A stretch of 64,000 nt of DNA from assembly GCA_038373885.1 (NCBI GenBank), contig JAWZYV010019936.1, positions 701,366-765,365 on the forward strand. Direction: 5' to 3'. Under the pieces are notes generated by a model. That model did not search any database. It worked only from the letters and a program-made list of their open reading frames with translations, and was not told the origin of the DNA. Of this stretch, positions 1 to 11,074 are shown piece by piece (within the stretch, counting starts at the first letter, position 1; every line of letters begins with the position of its first letter). Source of the DNA: Cheiracanthium punctorium. Lineage: Eukaryota; Arthropoda; Arachnida; Araneae; Cheiracanthiidae. The position numbers were made by a program, and so were the translations under genes.

Positions 1-583
1 TAATGCAAAATATAATGTAAAACCTATTAGCAAAATGTCAAATATTTACTTAAACATGTTTGTTATTATATATCTTACGCCACCTTCCTTACAGCCCAGT
101 AAACTCGAAGCAGTACTCTAAAGATCAAAAAAGCACATCTTGTTCAGTGAACCACTCGTTTTACCTTGCAAAAAGAAATTCAGGTGATGATGGGATAATT
201 TTTTCTTAGTGGAAGAAAAAAGTATTGGGTGCGTGAGATCTAAATCAATGGCGACTGCGAACTATATCCAAAGCACGCTCACGATTTTGTTTATCACGAG
301 AGATGCACGGCAAGTGAGAACGAGAAATTTCATTATTTATCTTACTTATCTTTTCAAGCTGCCGTTAATGAAAAAAGATTTATAAGAATGAATATCTTTA
401 TGTTAAAAATGTATGGTTTACGATTGACTGAAGATGTAGTGAGTCCGTTGCTACTAATATAGAGAAAAATATTATTAGATACTTATTCCTCCAGAGCGGA
501 AGTGAACGTGAGACTGTATATATAAACTTTTATTTTTATTTTATTTTCACCTTTTCGAACTGTGGCGTCATTGCCGGAAATCT

Positions 584-622
<39 letters not shown>

Positions 623-1680
623 ATTGAGCGGAGAAACATCTGTACTTCGTCAATCTACGTGAATTCGTGTTTGATGTTGGTACGTGATGTGAGGCTTTAT
701 TTTATGAATCGAATTTAAGTTTAATTAAATGTTAAAACCAAATCTAAAGTCTCGTTGCGTGGTGTGCCAGTCCCATTCTTTTCTTATGCCCGGCGAACTC
801 GGAGAGATAATGAGGTAGGTGAAATTTGTATTCTCTAGAGTCAATTAAAACAGAATATTCATTCTTAAAATCTTATTCGTTTAAAACGTTTGGTTATGGT
901 AGTAATCTGCTATCCAATACATTTATTTTACATAAATGAACATTACTTAGGAAAAGCCTGAAGTTGGCATCCAGATTAATGTTTTGGAACTAAAACTATA
1001 CTAACAAGACGAATATATTCATTGATAAACATTTTCCAGTGTAATCTAATTTTTACATATATTGCTGTTTAACAAATAATTTTAAATCTGATGACGTTAC
1101 AAAGGCACGACGACAAAGGTTTTCTTTCTGTGTCCGTCATTGGTTACCTGCTGAATATTCTAGTGTATAAATGTCCTGCTGTGGCTTATCCTTGCGACGC
1201 TGGGCCATAATAAACCAAATGTTACACAACATTTAAGTCCAAAGACTCACTGTTGTAACCACGGGAGAAGCGTAGAAAGAATTTATAAGCAAAATAATAA
1301 TATTTGAGCCTTTATCATATACATTCAGGCTTTCCACTTTTTGGACTTCCCTTGGAATTTTTTTCCGGCTACGAGCCCATAAGGGATGCAACGATGGACG
1401 CAGAGAAAGAGTCTCTGTTCACTGTTGTCGAATCTTGGGTACGAAATTGGCGAACAAATGTAAACAGTAAATTTTGTATACAATCACCTTGCAGTCTAAT
1501 CCATGAGAACTATTTCGTTACCCTATTTAAAAAGAGTTAAATTTTTGAGTAAACCTAATTAACATAGATTGTTTTATTTCAAATAGATAGACTGACGTTG
1601 ATAACATGCACTTTAAGCAATCACGCGACAATATCACAATGTATCGGTAGTTTCAATTTTATGTACTTCTGTATAGGAAA
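1..1680. other. AT-rich stretch, no supported gene
   Basis: Nothing coding is recognisable here; the open frame at 1304-1540 is short and low-complexity. Around 1165-1230 there is a TATAAA-like word followed about 50 bp later by AATAAA, which could be part of a solo LTR, but no second copy or TG..CA boundary is visible, so this is not called. Confidence 0.5.
585..618. repeat. poly-T tract
   Basis: Uninterrupted run of about 34 T. It could be a minus-strand retroelement poly-A tail, but the flank shows no recognisable element. Confidence 0.9.
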
Positions 1681-1867
1681 TACAGTGTGTCCCGCCGAAA
1701 TAAAGCCACTGTGATTGTGTGCCGTAATTTTATACGAAATTGACCAATAGAAACAAAACAAATAAGTAAGAAAGTATACAGACAAATATTGAAGTTAGAA
1801 GAAAAAACTCATCCCCACCCCATCTGGGCAGGAATAAAAAAATCAATTTGTAAAAAAGAAGTGGGAA

Positions 1868-2375
1868 GTGTCCCGCTGAAATAAGAGCAGTACTGTTAAT
1901 AGCCAATATATTCGCAGAGTTTACATATGACTTTTAATAGTCGATGTGGGATATCTTTTACTAATCACTGAAGGGGAGTAGAATTAATATTATCCCAATG
2001 TTCAATGATGGCGGTCACACACTGAGATTGTCTGATAAATTGCATGACATTGTCTGATATATGCATATCCATCTTACAGAGGATACCCCACGCATTTTCT
2101 TGGCGATTGAGATCAAGCGGAAAGGGCAAAACATTTCATGTCATGCACTCCATTATCGAAAAACCGTTCTGAGCAGGATTTTGCAACATGAATGGATACG
2201 TTGACCTGGTGAATAATCAAACTTCGGCCATTGATGCTCCCTCAAAATTGCAGTAAATGGGTTTCTAGCATTTCTTGGTAATTGGTAGCTTTTATATGGC
2301 CTGAAGAAAAATCCAAGTTTAGTTTACTACTTGGTAAAACTTCTCCGCATGGTATATTGAGCCCTTCTTCTCTTT
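1868..2375 (-). repeat. left arm of large inverted repeat
   Basis: This arm pairs with 2545-3035 in inverted orientation with moderate divergence over about 490 bp. Shared blocks include the site around 2090 (accccacgcattttcttgg) and the block around 2290-2310 (ttttatatggcctgaag). The outer end repeats part of the TIR motif (gtgtcccgctgaaataa at 1870), so a second copy of the same family appears to have inserted or been duplicated in inverted orientation. Confidence 0.85.
1985..2335 (-). pseudogene. Tc1-family transposase C-terminal remnant (minus-strand copy)
   Basis: Reverse-complement counterpart of the plus-strand remnant at 2560-2975. On the minus strand it carries the block that in the other arm reads as the DDE-domain 'SP-ENAWG' stretch. 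It is riddled with stops and frame changes. The N-terminal DNA-binding half is absent. Confidence 0.65.
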
Positions 2376-2544
2376 TGGAAAGGAAACAACAGCTCCTGAA
2401 AATTATCTATGAACAAAGAGAAGATTTGATCAAATATATCATCAAACCTGAAAGGACCAGTTTTGTCAGGTTATATGAAAAAAAAATAATAATAATTTGT
2501 GAGGGCCAGACGGCGTTCCGTTTTATTGACGTGACACGAGGAAA

Positions 2545-3035
2545 TCTTCTCCAAAAGCCTCATCATACCGTGTGGAGAGGCTTTAGCTGGTGGTAAACGA
2601 AACTTGACTTTTCCTTCAGGCCATATAAAAGCTACTGATTACCAAAAAATGCTAGAAACACATTTACTGCCATTTTCAGGGTGAATTGATGGCCTAAGTT
2701 TGACATGGAATTTTTAAAACGTACATATTCACGTTGCAAAATCCTCCTGATAATGGTTTTTCGATAATGGGTTGTATGTCATGAAATGTCCTGCTTTTTA
2801 CGCTTGATCTCAGTCCCCAAGAAAATGCGTGGGGTATCCTCAGTAGGATGGATATGCAAATGTCAGACAGCCTCAGTCTATGACAGAATTGAAAGCTGCC
2901 ATCATCGAACGCTGAGATAATATTGCTGTTAACGTCCTCCAAGGCTTGGTAAAAGATATTGTACATCAACTAATCAAAGTCATATGTAAGCACGGTAAAT
3001 ATATTGGTTTCTAGCCGTACTGGCTTTATTCGTTT
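2545..3035 (+). repeat. right arm of large inverted repeat
   Basis: Inverted partner of 1868-2375, separated from it by about 170 bp of unpaired sequence. Its outer end (3005-3030), when reverse-complemented, contains cgaataaagccagtac, matching the inner part of the element's TIR. The two arms have diverged by substitutions and small indels, so this is an old palindrome rather than a fresh assembly artefact. Confidence 0.85.
2560..2975 (+). pseudogene. Tc1-family transposase C-terminal remnant (plus-strand copy)
   Basis: Read across frames on the plus strand, the order of Tc1 DDE-domain landmarks is visible: a TVWRGFSWW-like block (2564-2590) matching the family's 'VMVWGCFS', a block GHIKATDYQKMLETHLLPFS (about 2620-2682) matching the '..Y...L...LLPF' region, and DLSPQENAWGILSR (about 2810-2850) matching 'SPDLNPIENVWG'. 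At least two frame changes and several stops break it. The N-terminal helix-turn-helix half is missing. Function in the living element would be cut-and-paste transposition in the nucleus; this copy is dead. Confidence 0.75.
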
Positions 3036-3112
3036 TATTCCCCTCCATTCCCCTGCCCCCCCCCCCTCTTGCGTGTTTCCCTGCGCAGGTGGTGCAGAGA
3101 GTGAGATTTTTC

Positions 3113-3655
3113 CTTGTGTATATCTCTACTTATTATAAAAGGTGTCTGTGTGTGTGTGTGTGTGTGTGTGTCTGTCGGCAGCGTTACGGACAAACGGCTA
3201 CACCTAGAAACACCAAATTTGGTACTCGGTAAGATGTAAATATGTAATTGTGCACCTCGAAGCGATTTTTTGCAAAATTCGACCTAGATTTTTTTTAATT
3301 TTATGTTTTATGCGATTTTTGGCATTTTTTCTCACCTAATTCGTAATGACGGCGGAAATTACGCTCGCAGCAAAACGGCATTTGTACCATCGGATAGAGG
3401 AGAAAATTTTCTTTTAAAAACAGTTTGTTCTGAATACGTAACATGATTTACCGATTTTTAGGAATTTTTTTACTAAGCATTTGCTTCGGCGAATTGTTTC
3501 GTAAAATAATTTTAAAACTGTCGCATCTTGAATTCTATCCGTCAGAACTTTTTGATATTTTGACAAATCGTGAAACATTCTTTTCTCCCTCTTTTAAAAG
3601 AAAAACGAAAAAATTATGTAAATTAGATGATTTTTTATGAATTTTAATGCAGCCT
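3113..3655 (-). repeat. dispersed repeat family A, copy 1 (minus)
   Basis: The body matches 8085-8640 (same orientation) and 40190-40745 (opposite orientation). Conserved blocks include the 'cgaagcgatttttt' block, the 'acggcatttg..tcggata.aggaga' block and the 'actg.tgcatcttgaatt' block. On the minus strand it ends in a CA-rich repeat followed by an ATAA-rich terminus like the ttttatttatatagat end seen at 40735. No coding capacity is seen. The class is uncertain. Confidence 0.8.
3147..3172. repeat. (TG)n microsatellite
   Basis: About 13 uninterrupted TG units lying in the simple-repeat terminus of the family A copy. Confidence 0.95.
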
Positions 3656-4074
3656 AATGTTTAGAATTTAATAGCATCAACGCGATCTTACACCATTCAT
3701 TACATTGCGATCACGGCACGAGAATTTATCTTCGGTTGTTGCCACAGAAAGGATTAGAAAAAAGGGTTTTCTCAACCAATCGAGTTTTTAAATGGGATAT
3801 CAGAATTTCAATTCGCAAGTGAGGATCTATGACGTCAAATGCTTTAAGATACGTAAAAATTACGCCATAATTATAACTCATTTATTCCAGCTCTATTTTC
3901 AACACAGGGAGACGATATTTTGATTAAAATTTACTGTCCGCAGTAATTTCAACAGAGGAAATTACTTGAACTTTTTTAAAAATGAAATTCTGTTTTGTCA
4001 CATGCAGATATGATTTTAGTAGTAAAATATTCGCTTATTCCCGTGTGAAGAGCGGGTGCGCAGTTATCTTAAAA

Positions 4075-4205
4075 ACATCTCTTGAAAATAGCATAAATGA
4101 ATTCAGAAGACCTCAAAACGTGTAAATACACAAAAATCTCGAAGTCGAATTTTTTCATGATTACAATACTTTCCTTATATGGTACATGTTCGGAAAGAAA
4201 TAAAT
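4075..4205 (+). repeat. tail fragment of the monomer-built repeat family
   Basis: Matches 15178-15303 at high identity (shared blocks gcataaatgaattca, gacctcaaaacgtgta, atctcgaagtcgaattt, ggtacatgttcggaaag). At 15.2 kb this tail follows a tandem array of 173-bp units; here only the tail is present, so it is a truncated copy inside the larger Tc1-like element. Confidence 0.8.
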
Positions 4206-4455
4206 GGTTGTCCATTCCATGTAGTGTCTTAGGTATTTAATGCTACAACTTGAGCCTAAAAAACAGTATGATGTAGAAATAAGACATTTTGAAAGCCAGG
4301 AGCTCTCTGCAAACCATTAAGCTTTCCACTTTTTTGATAGTGAATTACTAAGCATTTGTACTTTCCTAATATATTAGTTTCGTTCTTATTCGCCAGTTTC
4401 GTATCCAGTTACGTCACACAATTACAGTGGCTTTATTTCGGTGGGACACAGTGCA

Positions 4456-5139
4456 TGTATGCAATATACACCGTTCTCAATAGGACATATCAAAAACATA
4501 AAAAGATTTAGTCTTAATTGAAACTTAATCTACGGCAATAACAAATTAGGGGGACAGACAATCTGAATTCATAGAAATTTTCAAGTTTTTAAAAGAGTTT
4601 ATTATGATGAAATCTCAGACTGTAAGATTAATAAAATAAAAAAGAAATGTGATGATTAGTCAAAGAAACGTGATAAAGAAACCCCCCCCCTCCGTTTTCA
4701 AAATACACACTTTTCTCTAAAAGATATTGTGCGATTAATCCAGGATATGAGCCCCTTAAAGCCCAAGTGATATAGCTCTCATTTTTCTAGTTTTGAGATT
4801 TTTTAAGATTTTGTTAGGATTATCATAGTAAAATCGGCATTACACAGCAACTAGGTCTGTTACATACAAGGTTACAAAGGAAATTACAACTTACACCATT
4901 TGTGCTCTTAATAGAATGGTCTTTGTTGAACACTTCTTATGACTCTAACCTAATATAACCAAAAAAATGGAGTTACAACACCTGGGATTTAAATGGGCTC
5001 ATATCTGCATGCATTAGAATGACCATTCTCTCCCAAAACAAATTTCAACATGCATAGAAATCAAAAACCTTTCGCATGTTTTGTTCCTTATTATAAAAAT
5101 GATTATAAAATGGAACAGTAGCAAGTAGCAGACATCTAG
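4456..5139. other. AT-rich stretch, nothing recognised
   Basis: No coding frame, TIR or tandem structure is seen here. Confidence 0.5.
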
Positions 5140-5590
5140 CAGACTCTGAGGAGTTACTTAATACGTGAATGGAGGCATTTCTTTATATTGAAACAATTCC
5201 AAAGATGACACTCAAATCTCATTCTCTGACAAAAATCTAATTTCAACGTCAATATCAATATTACCGACCATTTTCCCCTGACAATTATCTCAAAGATAGT
5301 TACTTTCCTTTGATAGGTAATTCTATTTCAGGAAGCTTTAAGTCTTCATATCAGTCATAATTTTTAGTAAGGTTTTATACTTGATGGAATTACAGAAAGC
5401 GGGTAATGCTTAATCAAGGGATCGGAACCCGAATTAATTTTCCATGCTCGTTACAAATCTGGACAAAGATGTCTCATTAAAATTGAATAATGAAATGAGT
5501 TATTTTTGATATTATTCGGGTTAAATCCGTCTGAAACGGTAACAGAATAGTATCACTTTAGGGTTTCTTTGAATGTATTATTGTGAAATT
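5140..5590 (+). repeat. dispersed repeat family B, copy 1
   Basis: First of three direct copies (others 7500-7965 and 10430-10960). Shared landmarks in order: 'aaatctcatt', 'aattatctcaaa...agttactttc.tttgata', 'tcagtcataatttt', 'ggaatta.a.aa.cg..taatg.ttaatcaaggga' and 'gaataa.gaa.tgagttatttttg'. No TIRs, poly-A or coding frame are visible. The class is unknown. Confidence 0.8.
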
Positions 5591-6298
5591 AAATTGAAAT
5601 GAGTTAACGTGATGTTTTTGTTTTTATTGAGAATATTTACTTTTAGCAAATTATTTTATTGTTTACAGAGATTAAACAAATTTTTTTTTTAACTTTTCTT
5701 ATATACTAGCCGCCAAGGCGGCCTGCTACATCGCCCCATACCTTACTGTTCTGTATACTCAGTGCAGTGTTGACCAAATTATTGGATTCATTTCAACGAA
5801 AATCATGTTTCTTTGTTTTAGCGGTATTTGTCATTAAATTTGTTTAGTTTAGGCTTGCTACAAATTGTACTTACATATTATAACGGTGATTATTCCTGCC
5901 AAATTATTTTTTGGTGAAATGTGCCGGCAAACAGCTGCCAATCGTATTTGGAACCATCAATAATTTAACTTGTCCGGCATTTATCGTGGCAAAAAATCTT
6001 TCGTCTCGGCAAACAGCCAGGATAATTAATTAGCAGCATGTTACACAGTTAATTTGGCCACTACGCTGTTTCTGAAGTACTGTTTGCAAGCTCTATATTA
6101 ATGCTGATTTGAAGTTGATGCAAATCAATTAATTTCTACAAGTATCAATTTACCTCTTTATCAGATACATTATTTTCTGAAAACAATGATTTTGTTATTG
6201 ACTAATAGTTCTTTATTTGCTAACAATTGGTAAAAAGCAAAAAAAAACAAAGACACTATCATTTTACCACATTTTCAGTGTAAATTTAAGCACCTGAA
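5591..6298. other. AT-rich stretch upstream of pogo remnant
   Basis: A short GC-richer patch with the perfect palindrome gccgccaaggcggc is at 5708-5721. No transposase N-terminus could be read in any frame, so the pogo remnant downstream is 5'-truncated or too decayed. Confidence 0.45.
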
Positions 6299-6826
6299 AT
6301 GACACGTCTCAACACCCCACATTCAGGGTGGATTGACAACCAAGTTTTTGATGACTGGTTTAAAAACCAATTTCTCCCTGTCGTAAGACAAAAGCCGGGA
6401 AAAAAGATAGTTATTGGTGCTAACGTGTCAGCATACGTGTCTAAAGCATTAAAAATTGTTGAGGAAAATGACATTCACATGATATTTTTCCCACCTAATT
6501 CGACTCACTGGTTGCAGTTACTTAATTTTGCATATTTCTTTAGTCTGAAAGCATTTTGGCGTCAGGTTTTGGATAGTTGGCGTGAAACTAAAGGTGGGGG
6601 GAAAAAAACATTAGCTTTACCTAAAGCTATCTTCTGCCAGTTGCCAGTTGCTGAAAGCCACTCTTCAAATTGGAGAACTAACCGCATCTGCTAACTTGAT
6701 AATGGGTTTTCATTTAACAGGTATTCATCCTCTTCACAAACATGCTGCAATATGGAATCTTCCCTTGTATGCAAACTTTGATGAAATAAAGGAAAATATT
6801 ATGAGTCAATTCAGAGAAGGCACTTA
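6299..6826 (+). pseudogene. pogo/Tigger-type (DDE_1) transposase C-terminal remnant
   Basis: The open stretch 6299-6694 begins MTRLNTPHSGWIDNQVFDDW and contains the DDE_1 landmarks 'SGWID..VF.DWF.N.FLP', 'KIVIGANVSAYVS' and 'FFPPNSTHWLQLLNFAYFFSLK..WR', followed by 'LPKAIF'. The protein resumes in another frame at about 6655: TLQIGELTASANLIMGFHLT then GIHPLH, the family's 'SGFR..GIYPL' segment, running to a stop at 6824-6826. Family members have G-D-N at the second catalytic Asp ('IGDN.SSH'); here it reads G-A-N, so a catalytic residue is lost. The upstream half, including the HTH/CENP-B-type DNA-binding domains and first catalytic Asp, is not seen. The frame break and missing Asp show an inactive relic, not a domesticated gene. 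Confidence 0.88.
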
Positions 6827-7499
6827 GAAAATATTAGAAGTAATGATTCAACTGTCATTCACAGAGCACGAAAATTCTCCTTACCTATAGTTGCTGGTAA
6901 AAGCGTATCGTTGAAGAAAAGTTCTATGAAAACAAAGCAATGTCAGAGACACAATAAATGAATTGTAAAGGAAGAGGCGGAGCAAGAACACAAGGAGGAA
7001 TTCTAAAGTCATCTATCATTAAAAAAAAACTTATGGGAGACAGCAAAATAAAAGTAAATGAACTGGAGATTTTTTAGACTATGCTTGTATGTGTAGACTG
7101 AACAATAATTAGTTTTTGTTTTTTTTTGCAATATATTCATGCTTTACTTAAGCCACTGTTCCTACCTAATACGGTCCTTATTTTATGATATTATTTAAAA
7201 TATCCACACTTTGTGATGTTGAAAACTGTAGCTGATGATTCTTAAAATATTTAGAAACTTAATTTTACTAGATGAAAGTTGTTCTTACTGATAGATTGAA
7301 TAAAACAAGGTATTTTATATTCAGTTTCTGCTACCAGTTCAAAGTTATCCCGAATGGCAGGGTAACTTTGCACCGGGTAAATTACATACTATTTTTTTCT
7401 TTAATTATCAGCATTTATTGTTACCTTGAATGACTGTACAAAAAGCTTAAAATATTACTTCGTAGCTTTAAACGGCACATAATAATTGAGCTTCAAGAC
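6827..7499. other. AT-rich stretch after pogo remnant
   Basis: The first ~250 bases may be the 3' untranslated end of the pogo element. No terminal inverted repeat was identified. Nothing else is recognised. Confidence 0.45.
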
Positions 7500-7965
7500 A
7501 CTTTGCAATGAGTGAGATAATCACAACATATACAGTTGATATTCATTTAAATACAAAGCACTTCAAAGATCAGGGATAAATCTCATTATTCTGAGACAAA
7601 AATTCTGATTTTGCTGTCAAAATGAATGCCTCCTGCTAATAATTTTCTCAAGTGGTAATACAATTTCGTTTGATATTTAATTGAATTTCAGGGAGCTTAA
7701 CTTGTTCGTATCAGTCATAAATTTGAGTTGGATTTACTACTTAAAGGAATTATAAAACCGATAATGTTTAATCAAGGGACTGAGTATCCAAGTTATCATT
7801 CATTGCTCGCTGCACCCTAGGATAAAGAAATCTCATTAAAGTTGAATAATGAATTGAATTATTTCAGGTAATTATTAACAGTTTAATCTGCCTCTAGTGG
7901 GATCAGAATGGGATCACGTCCAGGATTCTTGTACTTTCAATTTCTAAACTAAAATAAATTGATCC
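7500..7965 (+). repeat. dispersed repeat family B, copy 2
   Basis: Aligns in the same orientation with 5140-5590 and 10430-10960. Offset from copy 1 is about 2.35 kb and from copy 3 about 2.98 kb. The extended left part (atatacagttgatattcatttaaatacaaagca) matches copy 3 better than copy 1. Confidence 0.8.
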
Positions 7966-8084
7966 AACGTAATTAGAAATGTATGTATTTCTTTTCAGTA
8001 AAGAAAATTTAATTTCATGATATTTATGAGTAGAGTAAAATTATCATCTCATATAATGAAATCCGAGAGTAAACAAATTTTGTA

Positions 8085-8640
8085 GCTGGCTGGCTGGTTG
8101 GCTATGTATGTATTAGGTTGTGACCAATCTTCTTAAGTGTGTCTCTCGATAGCATGACGCCGAGACGGCTGGTAGTAGACCTTTCAAATTTTGTAATGCT
8201 TAACTAGGACAGGTCCTAACACACTTCGAAGCAATTTTTCTAAATCTGAATCAGAATTTTTTAAAATTTTATCTTTTATGCGAATTCGGCATTTTTCCTC
8301 TCATAATACGTAATAACGCCGGTATTTCACTCGCAGTAAAACGATATTTGCGTCGTCGGTCATAGGAGAGAAATTTTCCTTTTGAAAAAAGTTCGTTTTG
8401 ACTATGTAACACAATTTGCAGATTTTTAAGAATTTTTCAAAGAAATTAACTTTTGACGAAAGTTTTCCTGAAATAATTTTGAAACTGATGCATCTTGAAT
8501 TTTATCTGTCATAACTTTTTAATATTTTGATAAATTACGGAGCATTCATTTGGCCCTCTTTTAAAAGAAAAACGGAGAGAAAATATAAATTACGCGATTT
8601 TTTTACGAATTTTTAAATAAAAGAGGATTTTGAATACAAC
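8085..8640 (-). repeat. dispersed repeat family A, copy 2 (minus)
   Basis: Diverged copy of 3113-3655 in the same orientation, sharing the 'cgaagcaattttt', 'atcttttatgcga.ttcggcattttt', 'taa..ccgg.atttcactcgcagtaaaacgatattt' and 'tgcatcttgaatttatc' blocks. The simple-repeat terminus is reduced to a short (TGGC)n-like stretch at about 8085-8100. Confidence 0.75.
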
Positions 8641-9160
8641 AGCTGCTGCTTTAAGATTTCGTTTGACATTAAGCTTGCGATTTACGACATCATGGAAACG
8701 TAAACTGAATATCTGCCGCTTGAAAATAAATAAATAAAACTTCTTTGAAACGAGACTCCCAATTATCGCTTCTGAAATCTAGATCATTTTGATGTAACGA
8801 GTTGAAAACCAATTTCGTAACTCAAACAGAATGACAGAATCTCAAGCAAAACTACGGCACGCACGAAATAATTCCGCATTTACCCTTATATTTTCGATTA
8901 CCTGGGGAGTATTCATTGTTTAAAATTTAAGGTTACGTATTACCATTTACGAATTTTCACGCTAGCTTTTTGAAATTTATTGGAAGTTTTTATTTAGCAC
9001 TAGAGTGTTATTATTAGCATTGGAGTGCTATTAAAATCAATTTTTTTATGTACAGTTTGCGGACATGATTCCGTTGCATTTTTCAATTTCCTACATTAAT
9101 ATCTTGCAAAACAACTAGTGTTTTGTTTGTAGATCGTAAGAACAGTAAGTGAATATCTTT
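8641..9160. other. AT-rich stretch, nothing recognised
   Basis: No gene, TIR or tandem array is seen. Confidence 0.5.
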
Positions 9161-9164
9161 GTTT

Positions 9165-9235
9165 ATTTGCAATTAGTTTGGAATTAGTTTTTGGATTAGT
9201 TTTTGGATTAGTTTTGCAATTAGTTTTTGGAAGCG
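9165..9235 (+). repeat. short minisatellite, 15-bp unit
   Basis: About four tandem units of a 15-bp motif close to ggattagtttttgga. The open frame that crosses it (9178-9456) is a by-product of the repeat. Confidence 0.85.
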
Positions 9236-10429
9236 TAGTCATACTTTTCGGACACCGTATATTTTTAAACACTTTATCAATTGAAATATATTTTTTTTTT
9301 CAAATCCTACTACTAGTTCACACTCTCCCGATATATATTTATATATCTTGTTCAAATTTTCGATCGATAATAAAATCAAAGTTCTCAAGTTCAAATACAT
9401 CAATAAAATCTCTAGTTCAAATGCATTTTTTTAAACTTGTAGTGGAGGATACTTGATGTTAATATACAGTGTTTTCCAATGTTAATTAATTAATTAAATT
9501 TAATTAATTAATTTTAGATCCTGTTACGTGGGATTAAAAATGAATGAAAACAATAAACTAAACAAATAAACTGGATTAAATGTATCTACCCTTGCTACGC
9601 AAACGGACAATGAGAAAGGAAAGAGAAAAGCAACTACAACACAACGCAAATATTGCTTTGTTGACCTAAGTAGGTAATGACTTTAAATTTTTTTTTATAT
9701 TATTTGCTATAAGTTTATGTACACTTAGGTGCGATCTGAACACTTTAAAGCAACATTTATAAGACTTCATATCACTAAATCAGTTTCTACTTAAGGCGGT
9801 TATAGAACTGGTGTTGTTCAATCAACTGGACTTCCGATGTCGGTTGGATATCACGTGTTTGTTGAGTCTAAACAAAATATGATAGAATATTCTAAATATT
9901 ACGGACGAAATCTTCAAAGGTTGTATTCTTTTAAAATTTTTCAATTTTAAAATTAAAACTAAATCAGCATTTAATTGAAATGATGCAATTTCGTCTAAAG
10001 ATAATGCTGCTGTTGATGAAACTGGAAATTTTCGTGCAACATTATTTTCATTATCTACATTGTCATGATTTACATACAGTTGTGGTGATCCATTTCGTTT
10101 CCTTACATTAAAACTGGTAATAATTGTAAATCAAAAGTAAGTTTAATTTTAAAATAGATTTTTTAATGTTATTAATTAATGTTTAAAATTATTTTAATAA
10201 AGTTACAACGTTTGACATTTGCTGGAAACAATCAAGCTTTTAATTTTAAAAAATAGCTTTACGATACAAAATACATCCAGATTATTATACTTATTCTAGT
10301 ATTATCATCATAAGAAAAAAAAAAGCATTTCTGATGCACAAGTTTACAATTATTAAAAAAAAGGGGGGCTCACACGAACTTTTATTTCTATTAGAAATTC
10401 ACAATAAATCTAACATATTCTTCCATGGT
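9236..10429. other. AT-rich stretch, nothing recognised
   Basis: The most AT-rich part of the left third of the window, with runs such as taattaattaattaa near 9485-9515. No coding or mobile-element signature is seen. Confidence 0.5.
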
Positions 10430-10960
10430 TATAAACTGCACAAAATGGATATTGCAGAAACTGTGAACATCAGTTTCGCTGACTAAGTGAAGTAATCAAA
10501 ACATGCAGAAGGCATCAATTTAAATACAAACCATGCCAAAGATCCCGGGCAAATCTCATTATTCTCCGCGAAAAATCCAATTTCATTGTCAAAATCAATA
10601 CCTACAACCATTTCCCCCTGATAATTATCTCAAATCCAGTTACTTTCGTTTGATATTGGATTCAATTTCTGGAAGCTTAAAGTCCTCATATCAGTCATAA
10701 TTTTACTGAGGGTTTCCTATTTGAAGGAATTATAAAACGGATAATGTTTAATCAAGGGATCGAGAACTCGAATTAATTTCCGATGTTGGGGTTTCACCCT
10801 GGGATAATGAATTTTCATTGAAGTGAATAACAAATTAAATTATTTTTGGTAAGTATTACGAGCCGAATTTGTCTGAAGTGGGAATATATTGTGGTCACTT
10901 TTTGATTTCTTTGGCATTAAGTAAAGAAGTCGAAACTGAAACGACCAGTTACGCTCCTCT
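10430..10960 (+). repeat. dispersed repeat family B, copy 3
   Basis: Third direct copy, sharing the ordered landmarks given for copy 1, with 'gtcagcttt' replaced by diverged sequence at the left edge. It ends about 115 bp before the tRNA-derived SINE at 11075. Confidence 0.8.
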
Positions 10961-11074
10961 TAAAATTTTAATCCTGTTAATAGTTATTCATTTATGCATT
11001 GACAGAAACGGGACGAGCATTAAAGTTTTTCTGTGCATCATGTGCATTACCTAAGAACAAAACAAAAACCACCT

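Larger units (their letters stand above)
1683..4453. mobile_element. Tc1/mariner-like TIR element, composite and nested
   Basis: Terminal inverted repeats of about 40 bp are seen: the left end reads cagtgtgtcccgccgaaata, and the reverse complement of the right end reads cactgtgtcccaccgaaata and stays similar for another ~25 bp. The left end is preceded by TA (1681-1682); the right is followed by CA, a likely decayed TA duplication. At 2.77 kb it is longer than usual because it contains a palindromic Tc1 remnant (1868-3035), a dispersed repeat (3113-3655) and a monomer-family tail (4075-4205). TIR plus TA site plus internal Tc1-type coding remnants support the superfamily. No intact transposase remains. 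Confidence 0.8.

Noticed and set aside
1140..1270. solo LTR
   Set aside because: TATA-like and AATAAA words occur at LTR-like spacing, but no boundaries, duplication or second copy are visible.
2282..2596. 104-codon frame as a gene
   Set aside because: It spans the centre and both arms of the Tc1 palindrome; only its last residues coincide with transposase-like sequence.
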